From: Pseudenterobacter timonensis
GTDB taxonomy: Bacteria; Pseudomonadota; Gammaproteobacteria; Enterobacterales; Enterobacteriaceae
Direction: 5' to 3'
DNA: 64,000 nucleotides
Assembly (NCBI RefSeq): GCF_900021175.1
Contig: NZ_FCOP01000013.1
Coordinates: forward strand, 558,001-622,000
Below are positions 50,476 to 59,729 of this stretch, piece by piece. Position 1 is the stretch's first letter; the number at the start of each line of letters is the position of its first letter. A program made the position numbers and the translations under genes. The notes below the pieces were generated by a model. It did not search any database. It was not told the DNA's origin and was given only the letters and a program-made list of their open reading frames with translations.

Positions 50476-51483
50476 TCATTTACCGCCAGAGGTACGGCGC
50501 TGCAGCTGATCGCGCAGGTTCGGCGGAGTGCCTTTAATAGTCAGCGTGTCGGTGGCCGGATCCCAGAAAATGCGCTCGCCCAGCAGCATGGCGTCAAAAT
50601 TAATGGTTAATCCGCCGCCGCTGCCGGCAAATTTGGTTAACTGGCGCAGGGTGCTACGATCCGCCGGGAAACTCTCCTCCAGCTCATAGCCTTTTTCAGC
50701 GGTAAATTCCTGGAAGCTCACTTCGCTGACCCCGGCCAGCTCTTTAGACAGCGACTCCAGCTCAATCTCCTCCCCCGCCTGCAGCTGTTCGTTGCAGTAG
50801 GAGTAGACCTGCTGGCGCACGTTCTGGCGCTCCGCTTTATCCAGCTGCGCCTCAGCGGTGAAATCATCCACCGCCTGCAGCAGACCTTTGTTCTGCGCTT
50901 TGGCATTCAGCCCTTCGCTGGCACCGAGGAAATCCATAAAGAAATCGGCCACCTTGCGCCCTACCCGCCCCTTAAGGAAAGTGAGATAGCGGCTCGATTC
51001 CGGGTTGGTTTCCCATTCCGTCAGATCGATACGCGCCACGATATCAGCATGATTGATATCGAGATAGTGAGTAGAGCTGATATCCAGCTGTTCGTTCACG
51101 CGCATGCTGCTTAAATTGTTCAGCACGGTCACCAGCAGGTACTCCACCGCCAGGTAGCGGTAGTGGCAGAAAAGGACGATCCCGCCGTCGGCAAAGGGGT
51201 ATTTCGCCAGCTCGTCACGCAGACGTCCGGTCGCCGCCCGGCTGAACGCCAGAAAATCTTCGTCGCCCTGTCGCTGAAGATGCAGGCTTTGCGCCAGTTC
51301 ACTCTCTTCGTTGAACATGCCGTAGGCTTTATTTTTGGCGCTATAGACGCGGTGCAGCTCCGCCACCATCTCCACAACGGTAGGGGTAGGTTCAAGTAAC
51401 GAATCGCGCAGCACCAGCTCAAGGGTTTGCTCATCACGCTTGATAAGCTGGTGCAGGGCAATCTGGTTGATATCCAGACTCAT
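50476..51483 (-). CDS. yejK: Nucleoid-associated protein YejK (NdpA)
   Basis: 335 aa, identical in length to E. coli YejK. Family stretches [52 protein letters not shown] and [22 protein letters not shown]. Abundant DNA-associated protein, reported to interact with topoisomerase IV. Divergent from yejL with a 134-bp gap. Confidence 0.96.
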   Translation of the reverse strand: MSLDINQIALHQLIKRDEQTLELVLRDSLLEPTPTVVEMVAELHRVYSAKNKAYGMFNEESELAQSLHLQRQGDEDFLAFSRAATGRLRDELAKYPFADGGIVLFCHYRYLAVEYLLVTVLNNLSSMRVNEQLDISSTHYLDINHADIVARIDLTEWETNPESSRYLTFLKGRVGRKVADFFMDFLGASEGLNAKAQNKGLLQAVDDFTAEAQLDKAERQNVRQQVYSYCNEQLQAGEEIELESLSKELAGVSEVSFQEFTAEKGYELEESFPADRSTLRQLTKFAGSGGGLTINFDAMLLGERIFWDPATDTLTIKGTPPNLRDQLQRRTSGGK

Positions 51484-51617
51484 GATAAACTCTCCTGTTA
51501 GACCGGGCGGTATTCAACCATCACGCACGCATGTGTGCAACCGAAGATAAAAAGAGGGAAAAAAAGCTCCTGCTACGGTAATATGTTGCCCTTTCAATAA
51601 CGAACTGATGTTGATTT

Positions 51618-51845
51618 ATGCCACAACTCTCCCGATACAGTGATGAACACGTTGAACAACTGCTGACCGAACTGGCTAATGTTCTGGAAAAACACAAGGC
51701 GCCGACCGATCTTTCCCTGATTGTGCTGGGAAATATGGTCACTAACCTGATTAACTCCAGCGTGGCTCCGGCGCAGCGTCAGGCGATCGCCAAATCGTTC
51801 GCCCAGGCTCTGCAGTCCTCCGTCAGCAACGACCAGGCGCATTAA
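51618..51845 (+). CDS. yejL: UPF0352 protein YejL
   Basis: 75 aa, [20 protein letters not shown] start, all-helical UPF0352 fold. Function unknown; always next to yejM, which starts 19 bp downstream, so the two are likely co-transcribed. Confidence 0.94.
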   Translation: MPQLSRYSDEHVEQLLTELANVLEKHKAPTDLSLIVLGNMVTNLINSSVAPAQRQAIAKSFAQALQSSVSNDQAH

Positions 51846-51864
51846 GGGAAAAAAACGACAGTTT

Positions 51865-53625
51865 ATGGTGACGAATCGTCAGCGCTACCGCGAAAAAGTC
51901 TCCCAGATGGTAAGCTGGGGGCACTGGTTTGCCCTGTTCAACATCCTGTTGGCCATAGTGCTGGGCAGTCGCTATCTGTTGGTGGCCGACTGGCCGACGA
52001 CGCTGACCGGGCGGATCTTCTCCTGGATGAGCGTCATCGGGCATTTCAGCTTCGTGGTGTTCGCCACCTATCTGCTGATCCTCTTTCCATTGACCTTTGT
52101 CGTCATGTCGCAACGGCTGATGCGTTTCCTCTCCGCCATCCTCGCGACGGCCGGTATGACGCTACTGCTAATCGACAGCGAAGTCTTTACCCGTTTCCAC
52201 CTGCATCTCAACCCCATCGTCTGGGAACTGGTGATTAACCCTGACCAGAACGAGGCGGCACGCGACTGGCAGCTGATGTTTATCAGCGTGCCGGTGATTT
52301 TGCTGATTGAGATGCTCTTCGCCACCTGGAGCTGGCAAAAGCTGCGCAGCCTGACCCGCCGACGCCACTACGCCAGGCCTGTGGCCGCGCTCTTTTTCAT
52401 CGCCTTTATCGGCTCACATCTGATGTATATCTGGGCGGACGCCAATTTCTATCGCCCGATTACTATGCAGCGCGCCAATCTTCCGCTCTCCTATCCGATG
52501 ACCGCGCGCCGCTTCCTGGAAAAACATGGCCTGCTGAACGCGCAGGAGTACCAGCGCCGTCTGGTTGAGCAAGGGAACCCGGAGGCGGTATCGGTACAGT
52601 ATCCGCTGAGCGACCTGCGCTACCGCGATATGGGTCGCGGACAGAATGTCCTGCTGATCACGGTCGACGGGCTGAACTACTCCCGTTATGAAAAGCAGAT
52701 GCCGGAACTGGCGGCCTTCGCCGAACAGAACATCAGCTTTACCCAGCATATGAGCTCGGGTAACACCACCGATGCCGGGATCTTCGGCCTCTTTTATGGT
52801 ATCTCGGCGGGGTATATGGATGGCGTGCTCTCTGCGCGTATTCCGGCGGCGCTGATTACCGCGCTCAACCAGCAAGGCTATCAGCTGGGGTTCTTCTCCT
52901 CCGATGGCTTCAGCAGCCCGCTCTACCGTCAGGCGCTGCTCTCTGACTTCTCCCTGCCTGCGGCGAAAAGCCAGAGCGACGAACAGACGGCGAACCAGTG
53001 GATCAACTGGCTTAACCGCTATACCCAGGAAGATAACCGCTGGTTCTCGTGGGTGGCCCTCAACGGCACTAATCTCGATGACAGCCAGCAAAAAGGCTTT
53101 ACCCGCCGCTATGCGCAGGCCGCAGGCCGCGTGGATGAGCAGATTACCCGGGTGCTTAACGCCCTGCGCGAAGCGGGCAAGCTCGACAACACGGTCGTGA
53201 TTATTACCGCCGGACACGGCGTACCGTTGGGCGCCGAAAAGGAAACTATGGACTGGTCGCGCCCTAACCTGCACGTGCCGCTGATTATTCACTGGCCGGG
53301 CACGCCCGCGCAGCGCATCGGCACTCTGACCGATCATAAAGATATTATGACCACCCTGATGCAGCGTCTGCTGCACGTCAGCACCCCGGCGAACGAGTAT
53401 TCCCAGGGGCAGGATCTCTTCAGCGCCACGCGTCGCCACGAGTGGGTGACGGCGGCGGGCGGCAGCACGCTGGCGGTAACTACGCCTGAGATGACCCTGG
53501 TGCTGAACAGCAACGGGAGCTATGAGTCTTATGATAAGCAGGGTGAAAAGCTGAGCGAGCCGAAAACCCAGCTCAGCCTGCTGCTGCAGGTGTTGACCGA
53601 CGAGAAGCGCTTTATCGCTAACTGA
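51865..53625 (+). CDS. yejM: LPS biosynthesis-modulating membrane protein YejM (PbgA/LapC)
   Basis: 586 aa, identical in length to E. coli. Five N-terminal membrane helices (about 20-185), an interfacial linker, and a periplasmic alkaline-phosphatase/sulfatase-like domain starting near residue 245 (NVLLITVDGLNYSRY; SSGNTTDAGIFGLFYG). Senses excess LPS in the outer leaflet of the inner membrane and, through LapB, controls FtsH cleavage of LpxC. Essential in E. coli. Confidence 0.96.
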   Translation: MVTNRQRYREKVSQMVSWGHWFALFNILLAIVLGSRYLLVADWPTTLTGRIFSWMSVIGHFSFVVFATYLLILFPLTFVVMSQRLMRFLSAILATAGMTLLLIDSEVFTRFHLHLNPIVWELVINPDQNEAARDWQLMFISVPVILLIEMLFATWSWQKLRSLTRRRHYARPVAALFFIAFIGSHLMYIWADANFYRPITMQRANLPLSYPMTARRFLEKHGLLNAQEYQRRLVEQGNPEAVSVQYPLSDLRYRDMGRGQNVLLITVDGLNYSRYEKQMPELAAFAEQNISFTQHMSSGNTTDAGIFGLFYGISAGYMDGVLSARIPAALITALNQQGYQLGFFSSDGFSSPLYRQALLSDFSLPAAKSQSDEQTANQWINWLNRYTQEDNRWFSWVALNGTNLDDSQQKGFTRRYAQAAGRVDEQITRVLNALREAGKLDNTVVIITAGHGVPLGAEKETMDWSRPNLHVPLIIHWPGTPAQRIGTLTDHKDIMTTLMQRLLHVSTPANEYSQGQDLFSATRRHEWVTAAGGSTLAVTTPEMTLVLNSNGSYESYDKQGEKLSEPKTQLSLLLQVLTDEKRFIAN

Positions 53626-53656
53626 TTTATTATTAATCAGTTAGCGCGTGCAGCTA

Positions 53657-53684
53657 TTGCATTCAATCGGGAAACGAGTAGTAT
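53657..53684 (+). promoter_or_regulatory. Candidate promoter of tRNA-Pro
   Basis: TTGCAT at 53657-53662 and TAGTAT at 53679-53684 spaced by 16 bp, with the mature tRNA beginning 15 bp further on. Confidence 0.45.
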
Positions 53685-53698
53685 TACTGTCCATGCGT

Positions 53699-53775
53699 CG
53701 GCACGTAGCGCAGCCTGGTAGCGCACCGTCATGGGGTGTCGGGGGTCGGAGGTTCAAATCCTCTCGTGCCGACCA
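53699..53775 (+). tRNA. proL: tRNA-Pro (anticodon GGG)
   Basis: 77 nt with acceptor stem CGGCACG/CGTGCCG, D-arm AGCGCAGCCTGGTAGCGC, anticodon GGG in the TGGGGTG loop, T-arm GGAGGTTCAAATCCTC and encoded CCA end. Matches E. coli proL. Decodes CCC/CCU. A terminator follows and is duplicated 7 kb away at the other end of an accessory island. Confidence 0.97.
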
Positions 53776-53787
53776 AAACTATCCCAT

Positions 53788-53820
53788 AAAAAAACCAACC
53801 TCGCGGTTGGTTTTTTTGTT
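53788..53820 (+). terminator. tRNA-Pro terminator (left copy of 34-bp repeat)
   Basis: AACCAACC-TCGC-GGTTGGTT hairpin with seven A before and seven T after. The segment 53790-53823 recurs without a mismatch at 60788-60821. Confidence 0.92.
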
Positions 53821-53823
53821 TCT
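53790..53823. repeat. Left 34-bp direct repeat bounding T6SS cargo island
   Basis: Perfect 34-nt identity with 60788-60821, from the AAAAACCAACC arm through the poly-T tract to TGTTTCT. Sequence on either side differs, so these are the boundaries of inserted DNA. Confidence 0.9.
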
Positions 53824-53927
53824 ATTTTTTAGGCGGGAAATTATTGGGGTAAAATGAGAGAATAACAGCGCCAAAACAGATCATCATTCCACCGCATTTG
53901 AAACATAGTTTTTGCACCAAAAGCTGT

Positions 53928-54114
53928 TTAGCACCCCAGATGCTCATTCCAGCGTCCTACGCTGACATCACTTGATTCGATACCATCAACGCACTGGTAG
54001 GTCGTCTTGTAACCGGCCCCGTCCACCATCAGCGCCTGGGTGGGCAGCGCTATGGGATAAATAAAGAGAAACGTCCATTTGTCGTAAGGCAGTTTTTGCA
54101 GTCCTATTCCGTCT
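53928..54114 (-). pseudogene. Truncated third copy of DUF2931-type lipoprotein gene
   Basis: The frame encodes LQKLPYDKWTFLFIYPIALP and on to SVGRWNEHLGC-stop, matching roughly residues 30-93 of the two intact neighbours. It lacks the signal peptide, the start codon and the last 130 residues. Its 5' edge joins the tail of the neighbouring copy at a shared CCGGGC, and it contains a small internal deletion relative to the intact copies (PIALPTQ versus PKALPAKATQ). A longer open frame exists only because it reads antisense-free into the neighbour's end. It is a decayed member of the tandem array. Confidence 0.75.
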
Positions 54115-54123
54115 CGCCCGGTT

Positions 54124-54798
54124 TTACCAGTTACCGTAGGGGTAGGTTTTACCCTCGATAAAAGCTTTTGTTCCTTCGGTGTATCTATATCCATTAGGGA
54201 AGTCAGTCACCCCCCTGCACATTTTCATTTTGTCACCGGATACCGTGGTAATTTTGGCATCCGACTGCGGAACCACCGGATCACCTAAATTATCCAGCCA
54301 GACACTTACCTTGCCGCCGGGGGCCAGACCAATCACCATCGTGTCACGATAATATGTCTCATCGGGGCGATAGCTGTCGGTATATAACGTGGTCATCTGC
54401 TCCCAGGTCCCATTTTTAAACAATATCAGGGTCTCATAACTCTTTTTATCGATGATCGAGTCCCAGCAGAACCGCAGCATCAGGGGCAGTGCCTTACCCT
54501 TGTTATAATAGGCCTGAGTCACTCCCAGATGGTCATTCCAGCGTCCCACGCTGACCTGGCTTGGTCTCGTAGCATCAATATAATGATAAGTTGTCTTGTA
54601 ACCGTCCCCGTCCACCATCAGCGCCTGGGTGGCCTTTGCGGGCAGCGCTTTGGGATAAATAAAAAGAAACTTCCATTCGTCGTACGGCAGTTTTTTGTAG
54701 CCCCATTCGGTCTCGCCCGGGGCCGGAGATTTGTCTGTGGTACACCCTGTCGCTGATATCAGCAGCAGCGCGGTAAATATAATTTTAAATCTGGTCAT
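54124..54798 (-). CDS. DUF2931-type lipoprotein, probable T6SS immunity (copy 2)
   Basis: 224 aa from ATG 54798 (MTRFKIIFTALLLISATGCT). Lipoprotein signal peptide with lipobox SATGC and lipidated Cys19; Thr at +2 suggests outer-membrane sorting. Two internal Cys residues (in RFCWDS and KMCRGV). About 90% identical by eye to copy 1, from which it differs at some twenty residues. It sits downstream of a Tle1-type phospholipase, where outer-membrane immunity lipoproteins (Tli) are usually encoded. The DUF2931 name is by recollection of the family pattern; immunity is inferred. Confidence 0.75.
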   Translation of the reverse strand: MTRFKIIFTALLLISATGCTTDKSPAPGETEWGYKKLPYDEWKFLFIYPKALPAKATQALMVDGDGYKTTYHYIDATRPSQVSVGRWNDHLGVTQAYYNKGKALPLMLRFCWDSIIDKKSYETLILFKNGTWEQMTTLYTDSYRPDETYYRDTMVIGLAPGGKVSVWLDNLGDPVVPQSDAKITTVSGDKMKMCRGVTDFPNGYRYTEGTKAFIEGKTYPYGNW

Positions 54799-54842
54799 GG
54801 TGCCATCCTGTAGCGTTAATAACCGGGCGCTGTTGCCCGGTC

Positions 54843-55514
54843 TCACCAGTTACCGTAGGGGTAGGTTTTACCCTTGATAAAAGCTTTTGTTCCTTTGGTG
54901 TATCTATATCCATTAGGGAAGTCAGTCATCCCCCTGCACATCTTCATTTTGTCACCGGATACCGTGGTGATTTTGGCATCCGACTGCGGAACCACCGGAT
55001 TACCGCGATCTCCCAGCCAGACGCTGACCTTACCCTCAGGCGCCAGACCAATAATCATGGTTGAACGGTAATAGGTTTCGTCCCAGCGACTGTCGGTGTA
55101 AGGGGTGGTCATCTGCTCCCAGGTCCCTTCTTTAAACAGTATCCGGGTCTCATAACTCTTTTTATCGATGACCGAGTCCCAGCAGAACCGCAGCATCAGG
55201 GGTAACGCTTTCCCTTTATTGTAATAGGCCTGAGTCGCCCCCAGATGGTCATTCCAGCGGCCCACGCTGACCTGACTTGGTCTCGTAGCATCAATATAAT
55301 GATAAGTTGTCTTGTAACCAGCCCCGTCCACCATCAGCGCCTGGGTGGCCTTTGCGGGCAGCGCTTTGGGATAAATAAAAAGAAACTTCCATTCGACGTA
55401 TGGCAGTTTTTTGTAGCCCCATTCGGTCTCGCCCGGGGCCGGAGATTTGTCTGTGGTACACCCAGTCACTGACATCAGCAGCAGCGCGGTAAATATAATT
55501 TTAATTCTGGTCAT
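54843..55514 (-). CDS. DUF2931-type lipoprotein, probable T6SS immunity (copy 1)
   Basis: 223 aa, start MTRIKIIFTALLLMSVTGCT with lipobox VTGC (Cys19). A periplasmic beta-rich domain is likely: GYKKLPYVEWKFLFIYPKAL, DATRPSQVSVGRWNDHLG and ITTVSGDKMKMCRG are the shared segments with copy 2. Begins 31 bp after the phospholipase gene on the same strand. Duplicated lipoproteins next to a single Tle1 effector suggest protection against related lipases from competitors as well as self. Confidence 0.77.
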   Translation of the reverse strand: MTRIKIIFTALLLMSVTGCTTDKSPAPGETEWGYKKLPYVEWKFLFIYPKALPAKATQALMVDGAGYKTTYHYIDATRPSQVSVGRWNDHLGATQAYYNKGKALPLMLRFCWDSVIDKKSYETRILFKEGTWEQMTTPYTDSRWDETYYRSTMIIGLAPEGKVSVWLGDRGNPVVPQSDAKITTVSGDKMKMCRGMTDFPNGYRYTKGTKAFIKGKTYPYGNW

Positions 55515-55545
55515 AGTGCCATCCTGTAGCGTTAATAATTAGACG

Positions 55546-57213
55546 TCATAACGTCGTCGTTTTTTCTGCGTTATCACTCAGCCACTGCTGATCGTCCATA
55601 TACCATACGGAACGCACCCAGTGGTCATTAGGTTTATTCGGGAAGACAAACGCTTTATCTTCTTTGGGACCCAAACGACGGATAAATATCTCTCCCGTTT
55701 TAGGGTCCACCCATAAATTACGATCGGACTCTATGTTCCAGTTGGCGGAGCAGTGGGTATATTTTCCTATGAGTAACTGCTCTTCCTCAGTAAAGGCTTG
55801 CGGCACCTGCCCCTGGCGCACCGCTTTCCCCTGGGCGATAGCTTTATCACAAACAACTTTTAGCTCTGCCGGCAGTGAATATTCTTCATCTTCTTCTTGA
55901 ATTTCATTGAACAATACCCCTGCTTCCTGAGCTGCATCCAGCATCACGCGCAGACAGACGTTGGCCCAGTCATTGGGAATTGCCATTCGCTCAAAAACCA
56001 CTGCGGCTCCCACCTGTTTTTGTATCATGCCAGCCCGACGTTGATTGCTATTTATCACACCTACGGAGCGAGTTTTGGTGGTGATTTTTCCATGAGGCAA
56101 AATGTGCCTTAAGGCAGGTAAAGTCATCAGCATTGCTCTGGCTTCCTCCGCCTTACGATAGACTCGCGTATCGGTTTCTCTGGTATCGTCGCTTACGATT
56201 TCAAATTCGGGGCAGCTCAGAAACAGACTTTCATTTTCCTGCAGAGGTGAACCCACCGGATTGTAACCCCCGCCAATGTCTGAATGGGCTCCCGGCAGAG
56301 CAAGCTCGGGCCACATGCCCTGAATACTATTCAGGCTGAAGTTATAGCGGTATTCATTCATCGCCGTAATCTGGAAAACTTTCTTCGCGACCGAGGGACG
56401 CAATTCCAGCTTCACTCCCGGATTGCTGCGGCCGTTAATGTCGAAGAAATTACTGATCCCGCCAATAGCCGCCACGGTATCGAAAAGCCCCAGGAAGCGG
56501 ACTTCACCGGAAGGTTTACCATCGTAATAATCACCTCTGAGCCCTTTCACAATCGCCCTGGCAATAGCAGGATCCTGTTCCATAACCCGATTAGCAAAAT
56601 GCCGCGCCGCCGCCGCCCCACGGCTAAAGCCAAAGACATCAAATTGAATTTTTGCAATACAAAAATCAGGATTTAAATTGAATGTCATAAATTCTAATAT
56701 CGCACGAGTGATACCTTCCATGGCTTCGTCGGTTTTTGTCACCACACCTTCAAACATATCCAGAATACTGGTACCCAACCCCATACCGATGGCCGAGTCT
56801 GATTCACCCACCGCGGTACCTATCCCGGCAATATAAGTCTGAATTTGTGCCTGAGTCTGATCCTCCATCAAGGTTTGATCCGCTATGTAGAGGGAGTTTA
56901 ACCAATGAATATTTGAATAATACCCTCTATAGCTGCCATTCGAGAGGCTATTTTTATTGATGGCTTCAAAAAAGTCCTCGCAGCTTTGCGCATCCTTTTG
57001 ATTCACTCCCTGCCTGGGGGCACTGCATTCATTGAACTTCATCAGTCGGGATGCCGTATTTTCCCGATTATTCCCCGTGCCATCGAAAAATACACCAATG
57101 GTTAAGGTCACGCCGCGTACTGGTTTTTTCTTTGCGACAACCGTTTTCCAGTCATTATAAATACTGGTTTTATGGGTAGCATCTGTTACATCATATCCCT
57201 GATACTTTGTCAT
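55546..57213 (-). CDS. tle1: DUF2235/Tle1-type T6SS phospholipase effector
   Basis: 555 aa, alpha/beta-hydrolase of the DUF2235 group. Visible: the family N-motif GVFFDGTGNNRENTASRL (about 40-57), the nucleophile elbow GFSRG with Ser197 (DVFGFSRGAAAARHFAN), a likely Asp245 (FLGLFDTVAAIGG) and His310 (LPGAHSDIGGGY). Together these make a complete triad. Tle1 enzymes degrade phospholipids of rival cells after T6SS delivery. The start overlaps the vgrG stop (ATGA), so it is translationally coupled to its probable carrier. No signal peptide, as expected for T6SS cargo. Confidence 0.9.
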   Translation of the reverse strand: MTKYQGYDVTDATHKTSIYNDWKTVVAKKKPVRGVTLTIGVFFDGTGNNRENTASRLMKFNECSAPRQGVNQKDAQSCEDFFEAINKNSLSNGSYRGYYSNIHWLNSLYIADQTLMEDQTQAQIQTYIAGIGTAVGESDSAIGMGLGTSILDMFEGVVTKTDEAMEGITRAILEFMTFNLNPDFCIAKIQFDVFGFSRGAAAARHFANRVMEQDPAIARAIVKGLRGDYYDGKPSGEVRFLGLFDTVAAIGGISNFFDINGRSNPGVKLELRPSVAKKVFQITAMNEYRYNFSLNSIQGMWPELALPGAHSDIGGGYNPVGSPLQENESLFLSCPEFEIVSDDTRETDTRVYRKAEEARAMLMTLPALRHILPHGKITTKTRSVGVINSNQRRAGMIQKQVGAAVVFERMAIPNDWANVCLRVMLDAAQEAGVLFNEIQEEDEEYSLPAELKVVCDKAIAQGKAVRQGQVPQAFTEEEQLLIGKYTHCSANWNIESDRNLWVDPKTGEIFIRRLGPKEDKAFVFPNKPNDHWVRSVWYMDDQQWLSDNAEKTTTL

Positions 57214-59729
57214 TCCGCCTCTCCGTTAGCTTTTATTTTACCGAACTCAACTTTTACCGATGACGGAATGAACGTACTGACCTGCGCTGTTTTGCCTTCT
57301 TCATCAGTAATCCCCTGTAAAACATCACCTTCTGCCGTTGTTATGCGATAAGGTGTTGAAGGCTGCGGAATACCTTTATCATCAGTAAGAATAAAACCGC
57401 CACCAAATCCTACCGGCATTTCGACCGGCGCTATATCAAGACTGGCTGCGCCCATCTTTTGCATATTCGTGCATTTAAGCAGGATATTTCCCGGGCAGCC
57501 CAGTTCAATATTTCCGCCGCTCAGTTTGATATAAGCACCACCACACGCCAGGACCAGTTCCTGATGAGCAGAGACAGTCACTTTCCTTTCAGAACTTTGA
57601 ATATCAATATCCTGTCGAGCGCTAATCGATAAAGCATCACTCTGCGCCTGAATATTTACCACGCCTTTTGCTGCCAGTAGCTGCATACCCTGATTCTTTG
57701 CCAACAGACTGACGGCTTCTCCCGCTGCAGCGGTGAACGACTGGCCAGCACTAATGTCGGTATTGTCTCCCGACATGATACCCACACTTTCACTTCCAGA
57801 AGCTATCCGCAGCGCCCTGGCGCTGACCATACCAATCCCCTGTGGAGCATGCAGCAGTATCCCCGGTGCGTTGAGGTCACTTAAAGACGCATTTAACTGT
57901 TGCTGACTACCTATATCACCTTGAGTAGCCTTCGCAGAGGTTGCTGCCTTCGCCATACTGCGTGCCAAAGTTAATGCCTGCTCCAGCTGCCGGATAGCTT
58001 CATCCATCTCCAGCATCTGTCCTTGCGCCTGCGGCTGCATATCTGCGCTTATAAATACCCCTTTCCCGCCCCGGATACTTATCCAGTCATCCGTCCGCAG
58101 CTCCGCGCCCTCCCCCCGCAGCGCCCTGGACGCATCCACATTGTGTCCCAGATTCAGTTGCGTCTTACCGCCGTACTCGGTGCTGAGCTTGATATGCTCC
58201 TTACCGCGTTTGTCCTCCATACGCAGTTTGTTAAGACCAGCTGTCCTGATGACGTTGCGTGTGCTGTTCTTCTCCGTTACGTGATCGACATGCCGCGAGT
58301 CGTGCAGCGCATGAGCGATATAGGGCCGATCAGGGTCGCCCTCGTGAAACGCTATCGCCACCTCAGTACCCTGGATCAGCGGGAAGTGAAAACCGTACAT
58401 GTCACCACCGTAGGGTTTGGCAAGACGCACCGGCATGCTCTCCTGGCCTGGTGATTTGTCATCCCGATCGGCGTCAAACCTCACCCGGTAGAGGCCGGAC
58501 GCATCCTGCCAGGCGTAAATATCGCCAGCCTTTGCACTGGTGACGCGCGCCGTCATCGTCCCGGTCACCTTCGGGCGCGGCAGCAGCGGCGGGCGCCAGC
58601 AGACCGTTTCGCTGTAGGGCACCGCCAGCAGGGTCACCCGCAGCGCCTCCTTACGGCTGGCGATAAACCCCGTTCCGGTGATTAATACCGGATCCTGCAA
58701 GGGCGCAGGTAGGGTCGACGGCAGACTGTCGGTAATGGTCAGCACCTGTGCCGGCGCAAGCCATGCCGCGGTACTGCTGCCGCTAATCAGAGTCCGGTTC
58801 GTCAAAAAACGCTCATGGTCGAGGCGCGCGTAAAAGTTAGCACTTTCTGCCGTCGGGTCGATTTTGTCGCCGCGCGCCAGGTGACGCAGTTTATAGTGGT
58901 ACACTTCACCGTATGTATGGCCTTCACCATCCCCGCGGGTCATATCCGCCGGCGCAGACTGCAGGACGCTTTGTGCGTCACGGTGGTTATAGTCCCGGGC
59001 GGTGACGCTTGCTTCCACCACGCTGTGCGTGACGTTCAGCCCCCACACCGAGTCAGCGCCGTTATCACTCATCCCGGACGGGCTGTTGACCGGCAGGCTT
59101 TTACCAAACGTCAGCGCCCGCTGCGCATCGGCAAAATGGACCACTTCGCTCTGCGCCTCTTCCTGCAGGGTGAACCAGTAAAATATCCCTGTCTCCGCTA
59201 ACAGGCGCTGAATAAACGCCAGATCGCTCTCATGGTACTGGTTTATCTGCTCACGCTTCGGATAGCTTTGTTTGAGGTTAAATTCATACTCCCAGCCCTT
59301 CAGCCCATGTTCGGTCAGAATCTGCTCCACCACTTCCGGAACCGATTTGTTGACGAAAAAACGGTGGCTGCGGAACTGTTTATCTATCAGAGAGAGGAAA
59401 GGCTCTAGGGTTATCTGATATTTCGCCTGATCTTCTGAACTACTGATACGCCGGAAAGCGGTCACTACGCCATGGACGCGTTTGCATTCTGTAAGGTTCA
59501 ATAAAATACCGCCGCCCATCGTCAGCGTAGCGGGCTTGCTGAGCAGCTGTGTGGCGTCGATATTTTTATCCGTGCTGGTAAAAACAATATTGTAATAGTA
59601 AAGCCTGCTTAAATGTTCCTTGCCACTGAACTCCTCCACATCCAATGATGAGGCACAGGATGGAATATCCAGGCAATAGCGATTAAGACCAGTATTGGCC
59701 GTATCAGCCAGTGTGTCTGTCAAATGCAT
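57210..59729 (-). CDS. vgrG: T6SS spike protein VgrG with C-terminal extension
   Basis: 839 aa. Domains: gp27-like base (about 1-385), gp5 OB-fold (about 390-475, with RVRFDADRDDKSPG and PLIQGTEVAIAFHEGDPDRP), the beta-helix needle with DUF2345 (about 500-755; DISAGQSFTAAAGEAVSLLA and SDALSISARQDIDIQ), and a C-terminal tail of about 80 residues (from GGGFILTDDKGIPQPS) that resembles the transthyretin-like adaptor of VgrG proteins that load Tle1. The tail and the 4-bp overlap with tle1 suggest a dedicated carrier-cargo pair. No other T6SS structural genes lie in the window. Confidence 0.94.
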   Translation of the reverse strand: MHLTDTLADTANTGLNRYCLDIPSCASSLDVEEFSGKEHLSRLYYYNIVFTSTDKNIDATQLLSKPATLTMGGGILLNLTECKRVHGVVTAFRRISSSEDQAKYQITLEPFLSLIDKQFRSHRFFVNKSVPEVVEQILTEHGLKGWEYEFNLKQSYPKREQINQYHESDLAFIQRLLAETGIFYWFTLQEEAQSEVVHFADAQRALTFGKSLPVNSPSGMSDNGADSVWGLNVTHSVVEASVTARDYNHRDAQSVLQSAPADMTRGDGEGHTYGEVYHYKLRHLARGDKIDPTAESANFYARLDHERFLTNRTLISGSSTAAWLAPAQVLTITDSLPSTLPAPLQDPVLITGTGFIASRKEALRVTLLAVPYSETVCWRPPLLPRPKVTGTMTARVTSAKAGDIYAWQDASGLYRVRFDADRDDKSPGQESMPVRLAKPYGGDMYGFHFPLIQGTEVAIAFHEGDPDRPYIAHALHDSRHVDHVTEKNSTRNVIRTAGLNKLRMEDKRGKEHIKLSTEYGGKTQLNLGHNVDASRALRGEGAELRTDDWISIRGGKGVFISADMQPQAQGQMLEMDEAIRQLEQALTLARSMAKAATSAKATQGDIGSQQQLNASLSDLNAPGILLHAPQGIGMVSARALRIASGSESVGIMSGDNTDISAGQSFTAAAGEAVSLLAKNQGMQLLAAKGVVNIQAQSDALSISARQDIDIQSSERKVTVSAHQELVLACGGAYIKLSGGNIELGCPGNILLKCTNMQKMGAASLDIAPVEMPVGFGGGFILTDDKGIPQPSTPYRITTAEGDVLQGITDEEGKTAQVSTFIPSSVKVEFGKIKANGEAE

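Noticed and set aside
53928..54194. Intact 88-aa gene after tRNA-Pro
   Set aside because: Its first third is the antisense-free overlap with the next lipoprotein gene's end; the rest is a truncated paralogue without signal peptide, so it is listed as a pseudogene.
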